A stretch of 64,000 nucleotides of DNA from Flavobacterium cutihirudinis. GTDB taxonomy: Bacteria > Bacteroidota > Bacteroidia > Flavobacteriales > Flavobacteriaceae. The translations under genes and the position numbers were made by a program. This document shows, in pieces, positions 1 through 7,714 of this stretch. Location of the stretch: contig NZ_QRDQ01000009.1 in assembly GCF_003385895.1 (NCBI RefSeq), forward strand, positions 434,001 through 498,000, in the 5' to 3' direction. The notes under the pieces are model-generated. The model had not been told where the DNA came from and made no database searches. It saw only the letters and a list, made by a program, of their open reading frames with translations. Within the stretch, counting starts at the first letter, position 1; each line of letters begins with the position of its first letter.

Positions 1-1
1 T

Positions 2-412
2 AAAACCACCGAAACCGAAAGCAGTGTGACTGATTTTATAAACGCTACCGATGATGAAGCTAAGAGAAATGATGCTTTTGAACTTGTAAAAATTATGCAG
101 AAAACTTCGGGTTTTGAAGCCAAAATGTGGGGACCAAGCATTATTGGTTTTGGAAGTTATCATTACAAATATGCAAGCGGACATGAAGGTGATGCACCTC
201 TTGCAGCATTTTCACCAAGAAAAGCGGCTATTTCACTTTATCTTCATGTACCTGCCGAAGAAAGGGAAAAAACATTAGCAAAATTCGGAAAACATAAGTC
301 AGCAAAAGGCTGTATTTATATCAAAAAACTGGCAGACATTGATGTTGAAACACTCAAAAATATGATTTCAATATCAGTAAATGAATTACAAAAACAATAT
401 CCTTCTAACTAA
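2..412 (+). CDS. DUF1801 domain protein, 5' end outside the window
   Basis: A small soluble protein of the DUF1801 (YdhG-like) family, whose biochemical role is not established. The core pattern of the family is visible: a Gly-rich segment near MWGPSIIGFGSYHYKY, a Phe-Ser-Pro-Arg-Lys segment, and a C-terminal LADID...LKNMI helix. A GTG at position 26 could be read as the start, but the frame stays open to the left edge and the upstream codons (Lys-Thr-Thr-Glu-Thr-Glu-Ser-Ser) read like the usual N-terminus of the family, so I treat the gene as truncated by the window. A second member lies at 5289-5657. The next gene starts 6 bp after its stop. Confidence 0.85.
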   Translation, partial: KTTETESSVTDFINATDDEAKRNDAFELVKIMQKTSGFEAKMWGPSIIGFGSYHYKYASGHEGDAPLAAFSPRKAAISLYLHVPAEEREKTLAKFGKHKSAKGCIYIKKLADIDVETLKNMISISVNELQKQYPSN

Positions 413-418
413 AAATAT

Positions 419-1516
419 ATGATTCTTACTTTATTTCTTCTTTTAGCCGCTATTGTAATTTACTTTTTATATCATCCAAGATATGGAAAAAGGCCATCCG
501 GCGAAAGACTCGCTCTTATCCAAAAATCGCCTCAATACAAAAATGGAAAATTCGAAAACCAAAGTTTTACACCAGAACTTGCAGAAGGTTATGGCTATTT
601 TGATGTTTTAAAAGAATTTTTCTTCAAAAAAGTGGACCGTAAAATTCCAACTGATGTTATTCCGTCTATAAAAACCAATTTGCATGAAATTCCGTTAGAG
701 CAGGATATTCTAGTTTGGTTTGGACATTCGTCTTATTACATTCAGCTTGAAGGAAAACGTTTTTTAATTGATCCTGTTTTTAGCGGCAACGCCTCTCCCA
801 TTTATGGAACCACAAAAGCTTTTAAAGGAACTGAAATATACACCGTTGCCGATATTCCGGAAATTGATTATTTATTGATTACGCACGATCATTACGATCA
901 TTTGGATTATGCTACAATTACTGAGCTAAAACCGAAAATAAAAAAGGTAATTACGGCGCTTGGTGTTGGTTCGCATTTTGAATTTTGGAAATTTCCTTCT
1001 GAAATCATAATCGAAAAAGACTGGCACGAAAAAATCGAACTTGATGACAATTTAACACTTTACACCGCGCCATCAAGACATTTTTCAGGAAGAAGTATTA
1101 AACGCTGCAACACGCTTTGGACTTCTTTTGTTTTAGAAACGAAAGATTTTAAAATGTATTTGGGAGGTGACAGCGGTTACGATTCGCATTATGCTGTTAT
1201 TGGCGAAAAATATGGTCCTTTTGATATTGTACTTATCGATAATGGTCAATATAATCCCGCCTGGAAATACATTCATAATCTGCCGGAAGATGTTGTAAAA
1301 GCGATAAAAGATTTGAAAGCCAAAAGAGTTTTTCCGGTTCATTCATCAAAATTTGCATTGGCATTGCATCCTTGGGATGAACCTTTGAAAAAAATAACGG
1401 AATTGAATGCGAATTCGGAAAACCCAATTCCGTTAGTTACGCCTAAAATTGGTGAATTAATAGAATTAAAAAATGATAAACAGGAATTTCAACAATGGTG
1501 GAAAGGGGTTAATTAA
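419..1516 (+). CDS. Membrane-anchored MBL-fold metallo-hydrolase (UlaG/NAPE-PLD-like)
   Basis: A metallo-beta-lactamase-fold hydrolase of 365 residues. Residues 1-18 form one hydrophobic segment that is probably a membrane anchor or uncleaved signal. The metal-binding motif THDHYDHLD is at residues 155-163. Further ligands are likely in SRHFSGR, GGDSGYDSHY and the C-terminal PVHSSKF. The layout resembles the family of NAPE-hydrolysing phospholipase D and RomA-like proteins, so a phosphodiester or lactone substrate is possible but not shown. It begins 6 bp after the DUF1801 gene and may be co-transcribed with it. Confidence 0.85.
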   Translation: MILTLFLLLAAIVIYFLYHPRYGKRPSGERLALIQKSPQYKNGKFENQSFTPELAEGYGYFDVLKEFFFKKVDRKIPTDVIPSIKTNLHEIPLEQDILVWFGHSSYYIQLEGKRFLIDPVFSGNASPIYGTTKAFKGTEIYTVADIPEIDYLLITHDHYDHLDYATITELKPKIKKVITALGVGSHFEFWKFPSEIIIEKDWHEKIELDDNLTLYTAPSRHFSGRSIKRCNTLWTSFVLETKDFKMYLGGDSGYDSHYAVIGEKYGPFDIVLIDNGQYNPAWKYIHNLPEDVVKAIKDLKAKRVFPVHSSKFALALHPWDEPLKKITELNANSENPIPLVTPKIGELIELKNDKQEFQQWWKGVN

Positions 1517-1519
1517 TTA

Positions 1520-1620
1520 TTAATTGATAATTGATAATTTGAGCGCGGGCTTCTCCCGAAGCCTCGGGACGCTCAGCCTGACAATCTGTACAGAACTTGA
1601 AACCTGAAACTTGAAACAAA
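1520..1620. repeat. Intergenic repeat cluster: palindrome plus CTTGAAA heptamers
   Basis: Three repeat types are packed between the hydrolase and the acetyltransferase. ATTGATA occurs as tandem heptamers near 1524-1540. TCCCGAAGCCTCGGGA at 1554-1569 is a one-mismatch palindrome almost identical to the perfect one at 3387-3402, and it is followed by GCTCAGCCTGACA. Three tandem heptamers CTTGAAA, CCTGAAA, CTTGAAA fill 1596-1616, ending 7 bp before the next start codon. The same heptamers recur at 2154-2175 and 5238-5272. Confidence 0.75.
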
Positions 1621-1623
1621 AAA

Positions 1624-2148
1624 ATGAACAACTATACCATTCGAAACGCAAATCCTTCAGAATTTGAAGAAATTGGAAAACTTTTAATTCGCGTTTATTC
1701 GGCATTAGAAGGTTTTCCGAAAGAAAATGAACAGCCTAATTATTATAAAATGTTGGCCAATATTGGCGATTTTACTAAACTTCCCGATACTGAACTTTTG
1801 GTTGCTGTTGATGACAACAATACGATTTTAGGCGCAGTTGTATATTTTAACGACATGCAATATTATGGTTCCGGCGGGATTGCAACACAAGAAAAGGATT
1901 CGGCAGGATTTCGTCTGCTTGGCGTTGATGCTACAGCAAGAGGAAAAGGAATTGGTAAGCTTTTAACTTTAGAATGCATTCAAAAAGCAAATTTAAATAA
2001 ACGAAAACAGCTTATAATTCATTCCACTTTAGCAATGAAAACCGCTTGGGGAATGTATGAAAATATTGGTTTTAAAAGATCTGAAGATTTGGACTTCATG
2101 CAAGGAGAACTTCCTGTATTCGGATTTAGATACCAATTTATTTTATAA
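1624..2148 (+). CDS. GNAT family N-acetyltransferase
   Basis: A 174-residue GCN5-related acetyltransferase. Motif A, which binds the pyrophosphate of acetyl-CoA, is visible as GVDATARGKGIGKLL around residues 99-113, and the C-terminal YENIGFKR segment is the usual motif B region. The acceptor substrate cannot be told from sequence. The ATG follows a CTTGAAAC repeat by a few bases, so the leader of this gene is largely made of repeat sequence. Confidence 0.88.
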   Translation: MNNYTIRNANPSEFEEIGKLLIRVYSALEGFPKENEQPNYYKMLANIGDFTKLPDTELLVAVDDNNTILGAVVYFNDMQYYGSGGIATQEKDSAGFRLLGVDATARGKGIGKLLTLECIQKANLNKRKQLIIHSTLAMKTAWGMYENIGFKRSEDLDFMQGELPVFGFRYQFIL

Positions 2149-2153
2149 AAAAA

Positions 2154-2175
2154 CCTGAAACAAGAAAACTTGAAA
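2154..2175. repeat. CTTGAAA-type heptamers supplying the start codon of the next gene
   Basis: Degenerate heptamers CCTGAAA (2154-2160), CAAGAAA (2161-2167) and CTTGAAA (2169-2175) lie between the stop at 2148 and the lactonase coding sequence. The TTG inside the last word (2170-2172) is the start codon assigned to that gene. Confidence 0.65.
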
Positions 2176-3294
2176 CTAAAAATAACCTTTATAGCACTTG
2201 CCTTTCTGGCACCCCTAAACCTTATTGCTCAAAATACGTATGTTTTTCTGGGTTCATTTAACCGAGATAAAACGGCGGAGGCGATTCAGGTATATCAGTT
2301 AGATACTATTAGCGGAAAATTAACCAAAACGGCTTCGGCGAAAAACATAATTAATCCGTCATACTTGACCGTTTCGCCAAATGGAAAGTATGTTTACGCC
2401 TGCACCGACACCAAAACTCCAAATGCGGGAAGTATCAGCAGTTTTGAATTTAACCCTGAAAATAAAAGCCTTACTTTTTTGAACAGCCAAAGAAGTGGTG
2501 GTGAAAACCCGGTTTATGTCACGGTTCATAAAAGCGGTAAATGGATTGTAAATGCTAATTATACTGAGGGAAGTGTTTCTGTTTATCCGCTTTTAGAAAA
2601 CGGAGAAATTGATTCGATTGCACAAAATTTTCAATATCTAGACGGAAGTATTAACAAAGAACGACAAACCCGATCGCATATACATTCGGCTGTATTCTCG
2701 CCTCAGTTTGATTATTTGTTTTTACCCGATTTAGGTGCCGATAAAATTCGCTGTTATGCTTTCGATGAAAATCAGAAAAAACCTTTGATCGAAACTCAAA
2801 ATCCTTTCACCAAAACGGATTTAGAAGCTGGTCCAAGACATTTTACTTTTCATCCAAATCAAAAATTTGGTTATTGTATTGAAGAAATGGCGGGCCAAAT
2901 AAGTGTTTATAAATATGAAAACGGCTCTTTAAGTAAAATTCAGCGCATTGCTACACATTCTGATAAAATAAAAGAAGGTTTTGAAAGTTCGGACATTCAT
3001 ATTTCTCCTGATGGAAAATTTCTTTACGCCACAAATAGAGGAAAAGAAAATAATATTGCTATTTTTTCTATTGATGAAAACGGTCTTTTAAAACACATTG
3101 GTTATCAATCAACTCTAGGAAAACATCCGCGAATTTTTGCAATTGATGAAACAGGAAAATTTCTAATTACTTCGAATGTAATTAGTGGAAATGTAGTTGT
3201 TTTTAAAAGAGATTTTAAAACAGGCTTACTAAAAAAAATAGCGAAACAAGTTAAAATGGAAAACGTTTCATGTGTACAGATTAAACGGATTTGA
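2170..3294 (+). CDS. Exported lactonase, 6-phosphogluconolactonase-type beta-propeller
   Basis: A 374-residue protein of the lactonase (Pgl/YkgB, seven-bladed propeller) family. The first 21 residues look like a signal peptide ending LNLIAQ, so it probably acts in the periplasm, unlike cytosolic Pgl. Family hallmarks include repeated NPSYLTVSPNGKYVYA and DIHISPDGKFLYATNRG strands, RSHIHSAVFSPQ and GPRHFTFHPN. No ATG exists in frame between the preceding in-frame stop (2146-2148) and the signal peptide, so TTG at 2170 is the best start. That TTG is part of an intergenic heptamer repeat. The actual substrate is unknown. Confidence 0.85.
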   Translation: MKLKITFIALAFLAPLNLIAQNTYVFLGSFNRDKTAEAIQVYQLDTISGKLTKTASAKNIINPSYLTVSPNGKYVYACTDTKTPNAGSISSFEFNPENKSLTFLNSQRSGGENPVYVTVHKSGKWIVNANYTEGSVSVYPLLENGEIDSIAQNFQYLDGSINKERQTRSHIHSAVFSPQFDYLFLPDLGADKIRCYAFDENQKKPLIETQNPFTKTDLEAGPRHFTFHPNQKFGYCIEEMAGQISVYKYENGSLSKIQRIATHSDKIKEGFESSDIHISPDGKFLYATNRGKENNIAIFSIDENGLLKHIGYQSTLGKHPRIFAIDETGKFLITSNVISGNVVVFKRDFKTGLLKKIAKQVKMENVSCVQIKRI

Positions 3295-3323
3295 TTCTCT
3301 TATAAGTATGTTTATAGATAATC

Positions 3324-3434
3324 TTGTCATTTCGAGGTACGAGAAATCTCCACAAGTAGCGCGACAAAGATTGGATTCTCGCTGCGTCCCGAAGCTTCGG
3401 GATTGCGGAGATTTCTCGTACCTCGAAATGACAA
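3324..3434. repeat. REP-like element A: 28-bp perfect inverted repeat
   Basis: Arms at 3324-3351 and 3407-3434 are perfectly complementary over 28 bp (left arm begins TTGTCATTTCGAGGTACG). The 55-bp loop holds CAAGTAGCGCGACAAAGATT and a second perfect palindrome TCCCGAAGCTTCGGGA at 3387-3402. A related copy with a different stem sits at 42696-42796. It may also act as a transcript end for the lactonase gene. Short open frames on both strands here are by-products of the palindrome. Confidence 0.9.
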
Positions 3435-3470
3435 ACTTGGTGTTATCAATCACTAAAAAAACAAAAAAAT

Positions 3471-3995
3471 ATGTCAACAAATAATTTCAATTTACAGCCC
3501 GATTTCTTAGAAAACGAAATCACAAAATTAATTCCGTTAGAAGAAAAACATTTTGAAGCATTATTTGAAGCCGCTTCCGATCCTTTGATTTGGGAACAGA
3601 ATCCTGTAAAAGACCGATATACAAAAGACGGTTTTAAAACGTTTTTCGACATCATAGTTACAAAAAGTCCGTTCTTAATTCTTGACAAACAAACCAATGA
3701 AATAATGGGAACAACCAGTTTTTACGATTACAATCCCGAAAAATCCAGTGTTGGAATTGGTTACACTTTTATTACAAGAAAATATTGGGGCGGACCTTAT
3801 AATAAATCAAACAAAAAATTATTAATTGATTATGCTTTTCAGCATGTTGATTCGGTACTTTTTCATATTGGAGCAGAAAATTTTCGTTCTCAAAAAGCCG
3901 TTTTAAAACTCGGAGCTGAAAAAACAAATGATATAATGTTTAACATTAATGGAGTCGATGTGCCTTATTTTGAATATGAACTTCGAAAATTGTAA
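3471..3995 (+). CDS. GNAT acetyltransferase, RimJ/RimL-like
   Basis: A 174-residue acetyltransferase of the RimJ/RimL (Acetyltransf_3) type. It has an N-terminal LIPLEEKHFEALFEAASDP strand-helix, GTTSFYDYNPEKSSVGIGY, the YWGGPYNKSNKKLL loop replacing motif A, and the typical RSQKAVLKLGAEK helix. Members act on protein N-termini, antibiotics or small amines; the substrate cannot be assigned. It follows the inverted-repeat element at 3324-3434, so it is probably transcribed separately from the lactonase. Confidence 0.85.
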   Translation: MSTNNFNLQPDFLENEITKLIPLEEKHFEALFEAASDPLIWEQNPVKDRYTKDGFKTFFDIIVTKSPFLILDKQTNEIMGTTSFYDYNPEKSSVGIGYTFITRKYWGGPYNKSNKKLLIDYAFQHVDSVLFHIGAENFRSQKAVLKLGAEKTNDIMFNINGVDVPYFEYELRKL

Positions 3996-4053
3996 ATTAT
4001 GAATTGTGAAGTACTATTCTAACAACTAACATTTTACATCTAACACTAAACAA

Positions 4054-4635
4054 ATGAAAAGAATAACAGTTTTCTGCGGATCAAGTTTTGGTACCGAAGA
4101 AATTTATAAAGAACAAGCCACTTTGCTTGGAAAAACTTTAGCTAAAGAAAACATAGAATTGGTTTACGGTGGCGCAAATGTAGGTTTGATGGGTGCTGTC
4201 GCGGATGGAGTTTTAAATGAAGGCGGAAAAGCAATTGGCGTTTTGCCAAATTTCCTGCGTTCTAAAGAAATAGCACATTTAGGTTTAACCGAATTGATTT
4301 TGGTGGAAAGCATGCACGAACGAAAAACTAAAATGAATGATTTGTCTGATGGTGTGATTGCGCTTCCGGGCGGTTTTGGAACACTTGAAGAACTTTTTGA
4401 AATGCTTACCTGGGCGCAACTGGGACTGCATAAAAAACCTATTGCAATTTTGAATATTAACGGATTTTATGATGCGCTGATTCAATTAACAGAAAATATG
4501 GTTGAAAAAGGTTTACTGAAAGAAGTTAATCAGCAAATGCTTTTAGTGAGCGACAATATTGACGATTTGTTAGATAAAATGAAAAATTACGTTGCTCCTA
4601 CTGTTGGAAAATGGATTGATAAAGAAAAATCATAA
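4054..4635 (+). CDS. LOG family protein (cytokinin riboside 5'-monophosphate phosphoribohydrolase-like)
   Basis: A TIGR00730-type Rossmann-fold protein of 193 residues. The signature PGGFGTLEE is at residues 105-113, and VYGGANVGLMG (37-47) and MHERK (87-91) are the other conserved blocks. Family members release the base from nucleoside monophosphates. Older annotation calls them lysine decarboxylases, but the PGGxGTxxE motif fits phosphoribohydrolase. Length is typical. Confidence 0.9.
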   Translation: MKRITVFCGSSFGTEEIYKEQATLLGKTLAKENIELVYGGANVGLMGAVADGVLNEGGKAIGVLPNFLRSKEIAHLGLTELILVESMHERKTKMNDLSDGVIALPGGFGTLEELFEMLTWAQLGLHKKPIAILNINGFYDALIQLTENMVEKGLLKEVNQQMLLVSDNIDDLLDKMKNYVAPTVGKWIDKEKS

Positions 4636-4717
4636 ATCAAAAGTGGTTCACTAGAAGCACGTAAATTAAGTAATTAAGCGTTATATTTACTTTCCAATAA
4701 TTTTCACCCGAAACAAC

Positions 4718-5185
4718 ATGAAAACAGAAAACAACAAATTCGCAAAAGCTGAAATGCTAATTAGAAAACCGGTTTCAGAAGTTTTTCAGGCATTTATTGA
4801 TCCCGAAATCACAAGTAAATTTTGGTTTACTAAAGGTTCGAGAAAATTAGAAGAAAATCAAAAAACCGAATGGACTTGGGAAATGTATGGTTTTTCGCTT
4901 TCGGTTACGACTTTGGTCTTACAGGAAAATAAAAAGATTGTAATTGAATGGGGAAATCCGGATGAAATTACTTTAGTAGAGTGGATTTTTAGTCCGTTGA
5001 ACGAAAATGAGACTTTTGTGAGTATCACTAATTCCGGTTTAAAAGGAGATACTGATAAAATAATCGATCAGGTTCGAAATTCAACCGAAGGTTTTACTTT
5101 GGTTTTAGCAGGTGCAAAAGCGTATTTAGAACACCAATTGCAACTTAATTTAGTTCTGGATAGATTTCCGAAAGGTTTAGCATAA
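4718..5185 (+). CDS. SRPBCC / AHSA1-like domain protein
   Basis: A 155-residue START-like fold protein of the AHSA1 (activator of Hsp90 ATPase homologue 1) group. It starts with an IRKPVSEVFQAFIDPEITSKFWFTKG-type N-terminal helix and ends with the long C-terminal helix EGFTLVLAGAKAYLEH. Such proteins bind hydrophobic ligands; the ligand is unknown. It is followed by the tandem heptamer element at 5198-5272 and then by a DUF1801 gene. Confidence 0.85.
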   Translation: MKTENNKFAKAEMLIRKPVSEVFQAFIDPEITSKFWFTKGSRKLEENQKTEWTWEMYGFSLSVTTLVLQENKKIVIEWGNPDEITLVEWIFSPLNENETFVSITNSGLKGDTDKIIDQVRNSTEGFTLVLAGAKAYLEHQLQLNLVLDRFPKGLA

Positions 5186-5197
5186 ATGCGTTTAAAA

Positions 5198-5273
5198 TTT
5201 CAGGTTTCAGGTTTCAGGTTTCAGGTTTCGAGCAGAACTTGAAGCTTGAAGCTTGAAACTTGAAACTTGAAAC
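5198..5273. repeat. Opposed tandem heptamers: 4x TTTCAGG then 5x CTTGAAR
   Basis: Four exact TTTCAGG units run 5198-5225. Five CTTGAAG/CTTGAAA units run 5238-5272. The two blocks are nearly complementary (TTTCAGG against CYTGAAA), so the unit could fold into a hairpin. The right-hand block ends 16 bp before the next start codon, and both it and the 1596 block are preceded by CAGAA. Confidence 0.85.
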
Positions 5274-5288
5274 AAAAAAAATAAAATC

Positions 5289-5657
5289 ATGGAAGTTAAA
5301 AAACCCGAAAACATAGACGAATACATTGGCGGATTTCCAAATGATGTTCAGGAAATTTTGGAGAAAGTACGAATGACAATTCAGAAAGCAGCGCCAGAGG
5401 CTAAAGAAAAAATCAGTTATTCGATGCCGGCTTTTGAGCAAAATGGAATTGTTGTTTATTTTGCTGCCTTTAAAAATCACATTGGACTTTATGCTTTACC
5501 AAGCGGACATGAAGCTTTCGCAGCTGAACTTTCGAAATATAAATCTGGAAAAGGTTCTGTACAATTTCCTTTAAAAGAGAAAATGCCTTATGATTTGATT
5601 ACAAAAATCGTAAAATTCAGAGTGAAGGAAAATCTTGAAAAAGCGAAAAAGAAATAA
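5289..5657 (+). CDS. DUF1801 (YdhG-like) protein
   Basis: A 122-residue member of the iron-chaperone-like YdhG/DUF1801 family. It has IDEYIGGFPNDVQEILEKVR, then SYSMPAFEQNGIVVYFAAFKNHIGLY, and ends FPLKEKMPYDLITKIVKFRV, which is the standard order. It is a distant relative of the partial protein at the left edge of the window. Its cellular role is not established. The leader is made of CTTGAAA repeats. Confidence 0.87.
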   Translation: MEVKKPENIDEYIGGFPNDVQEILEKVRMTIQKAAPEAKEKISYSMPAFEQNGIVVYFAAFKNHIGLYALPSGHEAFAAELSKYKSGKGSVQFPLKEKMPYDLITKIVKFRVKENLEKAKKK

Positions 5658-5712
5658 ATTTACTTCAACTATCTTTCTTATATTCGGCTAAAGCTGGATC
5701 AAATCTTTATCT

Positions 5713-6612
5713 ATGAAAAAACTGCACTTTTTCTTTTTTGTCTTTTCATTGTTTTCAAGTCATTTCATTTTCGCTCAGGATGAAGCTACTATAGAAAAAG
5801 AAATTCTGGAATTACACAAACCAACAAGAATAATTAACGATTCTATTGTTAAACTACAGAAAGAAGTGTATCAAAAAATTGAAGTCGAGATAGATTCCGT
5901 TATCAAAAATAAATTAATACTTCGTTTAGATAGTTTAGAAAATGCGAAAGATCAAAATGCTATAAATGAATTAAAACTTGATTTTATTTTTGCTAAGAAA
6001 CATCCAAATTCTTTAGCATCCTTAAAATTAATGCGAAGAAATGTAGGTCGTTTTACTGGTATGAATTTTTACGATACTTATGTGGATGTTTTCCAAAATT
6101 TTTCTCCCGAAATTAAAAATTCTGAAGAAGGGAAAGAAATGTCCGAGAAATTGAAATATTTCAACCAAAGTAAAGTAGGAAGCATTGCTCCAAATTTTAG
6201 TCTAAAAGATATTGATACTAAAACTATTTCTCTCACCGATTTTAAAGGCGAAAAATACATCTTAATTGATTTTTGGGCGAGCTGGTGCGCACCCTGCAGA
6301 GAAGAATTGCCATACATTAAAGAATTGTATAAAAAATATCAGCCACAAGGTTTAGAAATTATTAGCATTACGAAAGATGAAAAATCAGATCTTTGGAAAA
6401 AAGCTATTGAAAAAGAAAAAATTGAATCCTGGAAGCACATTTCAATTTTAGAAAATCAAAGCACGATCGATAAAGATTATTTCGTTAACGGAATTCCGCA
6501 TAAAGTTTTAATTGACAAAAACGGAATTATTATTGGTAAATGGAAAGGCGGCGGAGAAAATAACAAACATGATTTACAACAGCTTTTAAAATCTGTTTTT
6601 GAAGCTGAATAA
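5713..6612 (+). CDS. TlpA-family periplasmic thiol-disulfide oxidoreductase
   Basis: A 299-residue exported protein: signal peptide to about residue 21 (FIFAQ), a helical N-terminal region of about 130 residues resembling the DUF4369-type extension of Bacteroidota TlpA proteins, then an AhpC/TSA-Redoxin domain. The active site WASWCAPC gives Cys192 and Cys195, followed by the cis-Pro segment NGIPHKVLID. It likely reduces or exchanges disulfides in the periplasm. The partner is unknown. The 2H phosphoesterase gene follows after 8 bp. Confidence 0.9.
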   Translation: MKKLHFFFFVFSLFSSHFIFAQDEATIEKEILELHKPTRIINDSIVKLQKEVYQKIEVEIDSVIKNKLILRLDSLENAKDQNAINELKLDFIFAKKHPNSLASLKLMRRNVGRFTGMNFYDTYVDVFQNFSPEIKNSEEGKEMSEKLKYFNQSKVGSIAPNFSLKDIDTKTISLTDFKGEKYILIDFWASWCAPCREELPYIKELYKKYQPQGLEIISITKDEKSDLWKKAIEKEKIESWKHISILENQSTIDKDYFVNGIPHKVLIDKNGIIIGKWKGGGENNKHDLQQLLKSVFEAE

Positions 6613-6620
6613 TTTTTAGA

Positions 6621-7301
6621 ATGAATTTACAAGAACATTACAATCAACTTTACAAGAAATCTTCTGAAGCCATTTTAGAAGGAAATTACAATTTAGATTC
6701 TCAAATAAATAATACATCTGATTCACGCTTCGGACTTACTTTACTGATTCGTCCGTCACAGGAAATCAAAGCAAATATTCAGTTGTTTTTAGATGAATTA
6801 AAAACCATTGAACCAGAACAATATTATTATCCGGATTCGGATATTCATATTACGGTTCTTTCGATTATTTCTTGTTATGAAGGCTTTACTTTAGATAAAA
6901 TTAAAGTCGAGGATTATATTGAAATCGTTCAAAATAGTTTGACTGATTTAGATAAAATTAAAATCGAATTTAGAGGTATTACAGCTTCACCTTCTGCGAT
7001 AATGATTCAGGGATTTCCAACAGACGAATCTTTAAATGTTTTAAGAGATAAGCTACGCGAAAATTTCAAAAAATCACCTTTAGAACAAAGTATCGATAGT
7101 CGTTATAGTATTTCGACGGCACATTCGACGGTTATGCGTTTTCAGGAACCACTCCAAAATCCGAAAAAGATAATTGAGATTGCTGATAAATTTCGTCATT
7201 ATGATTTTGGGAAATTTACAGCCGAAAATTTAGAACTGGTTTATAACGATTGGTATCAGCGTGAAGAAAATACAATTCACGTAAAAGATTTCAATCTTTA
7301 A
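6621..7301 (+). CDS. 2H phosphoesterase (2'-5' RNA ligase / LigT-like)
   Basis: A 226-residue protein with the two catalytic motifs of the 2H superfamily: HITV (His76, Thr78) and HSTV (His168, Thr170), spaced as usual for LigT-like proteins. Family members cleave cyclic phosphodiesters or 2'-5' bonds. Some database entries label this group mutarotase, which the motifs do not support. It begins 8 bp after the TlpA-like gene and probably shares its transcript. Confidence 0.78.
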   Translation: MNLQEHYNQLYKKSSEAILEGNYNLDSQINNTSDSRFGLTLLIRPSQEIKANIQLFLDELKTIEPEQYYYPDSDIHITVLSIISCYEGFTLDKIKVEDYIEIVQNSLTDLDKIKIEFRGITASPSAIMIQGFPTDESLNVLRDKLRENFKKSPLEQSIDSRYSISTAHSTVMRFQEPLQNPKKIIEIADKFRHYDFGKFTAENLELVYNDWYQREENTIHVKDFNL

Positions 7302-7329
7302 AAACTTTGCGCCTTGGCGTCTTTGTGGC
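7302..7329. repeat. Half element of the CTTTGCGACTTTGCG repeat
   Basis: The 28 bases here match the right arm of the inverted repeat at 28034-28061 at about 23 positions (AAACTTTGCG..CTT.GCGTCTTTG). It starts right after the stop codon of the phosphoesterase gene. Only one arm is present at this site. Confidence 0.6.
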
Positions 7330-7337
7330 AATAAACA

Positions 7338-7703
7338 TTACTTTTTAAAAGTTCCAAAATGCCATAAAACGCCAGAAGGATCGTGAAGAAAGCATTCACT
7401 TCCCCAATCTAAATATTTTACCGGAGTTAGTTTTACTCCTTCATATTTTTCGGGAAGATTTAATGCTGCAAGTTCGTTGTAATATCTTTCTGTATCATCA
7501 ACTTCCAGAAAAATCATGGTGTTTTCGATCCATTCTTTTGCATAATAATCTTGCAGATAAAATGCTGTTTCATCATTTTTAAAAACCGAAAAATTATGAG
7601 CTAAAACTATTTCTTCAAATCCTAAATCACGATAAAAGCTTCTCGATATTTCGAAGTTTTTTGCTCCGATAAAGGGACGGATTGATTTGATTTTGTGTTG
7701 CAT
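7338..7703 (-). CDS. VOC family protein (glyoxalase/bleomycin-resistance fold)
   Basis: A 121-residue single vicinal-oxygen-chelate domain with two beta-alpha-beta-beta-beta halves: IKSIRPFIGAKNFEISRSFY...DLGFEE, and the C-terminal LDWGSECFLHDPSGVLWHFG. The DPSGVLWHF end is typical and carries a possible metal ligand. The substrate is unknown. It starts 11 bp after the stop of the upstream hypothetical gene (7715-8338), so the two are probably co-transcribed. Confidence 0.85.
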   Translation of the reverse strand: MQHKIKSIRPFIGAKNFEISRSFYRDLGFEEIVLAHNFSVFKNDETAFYLQDYYAKEWIENTMIFLEVDDTERYYNELAALNLPEKYEGVKLTPVKYLDWGSECFLHDPSGVLWHFGTFKK

Positions 7704-7714
7704 GGTACAAATAT

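Noticed and set aside
3268..3484. Two overlapping 70-residue open frames on opposite strands
   Set aside because: They exist only because the 28-bp inverted repeat is free of stops on both strands. Their protein sequences are mirror-like (ISRYEKSP) and they have no promoter or family match.
1520..5273. Repeats in the first 5 kb read as a CRISPR array or integron cassettes
   Set aside because: Word arrays are heptamers without spacers of constant size, there are no cas genes, no integrase and no attC-like folded sites. Different arrays have different words.
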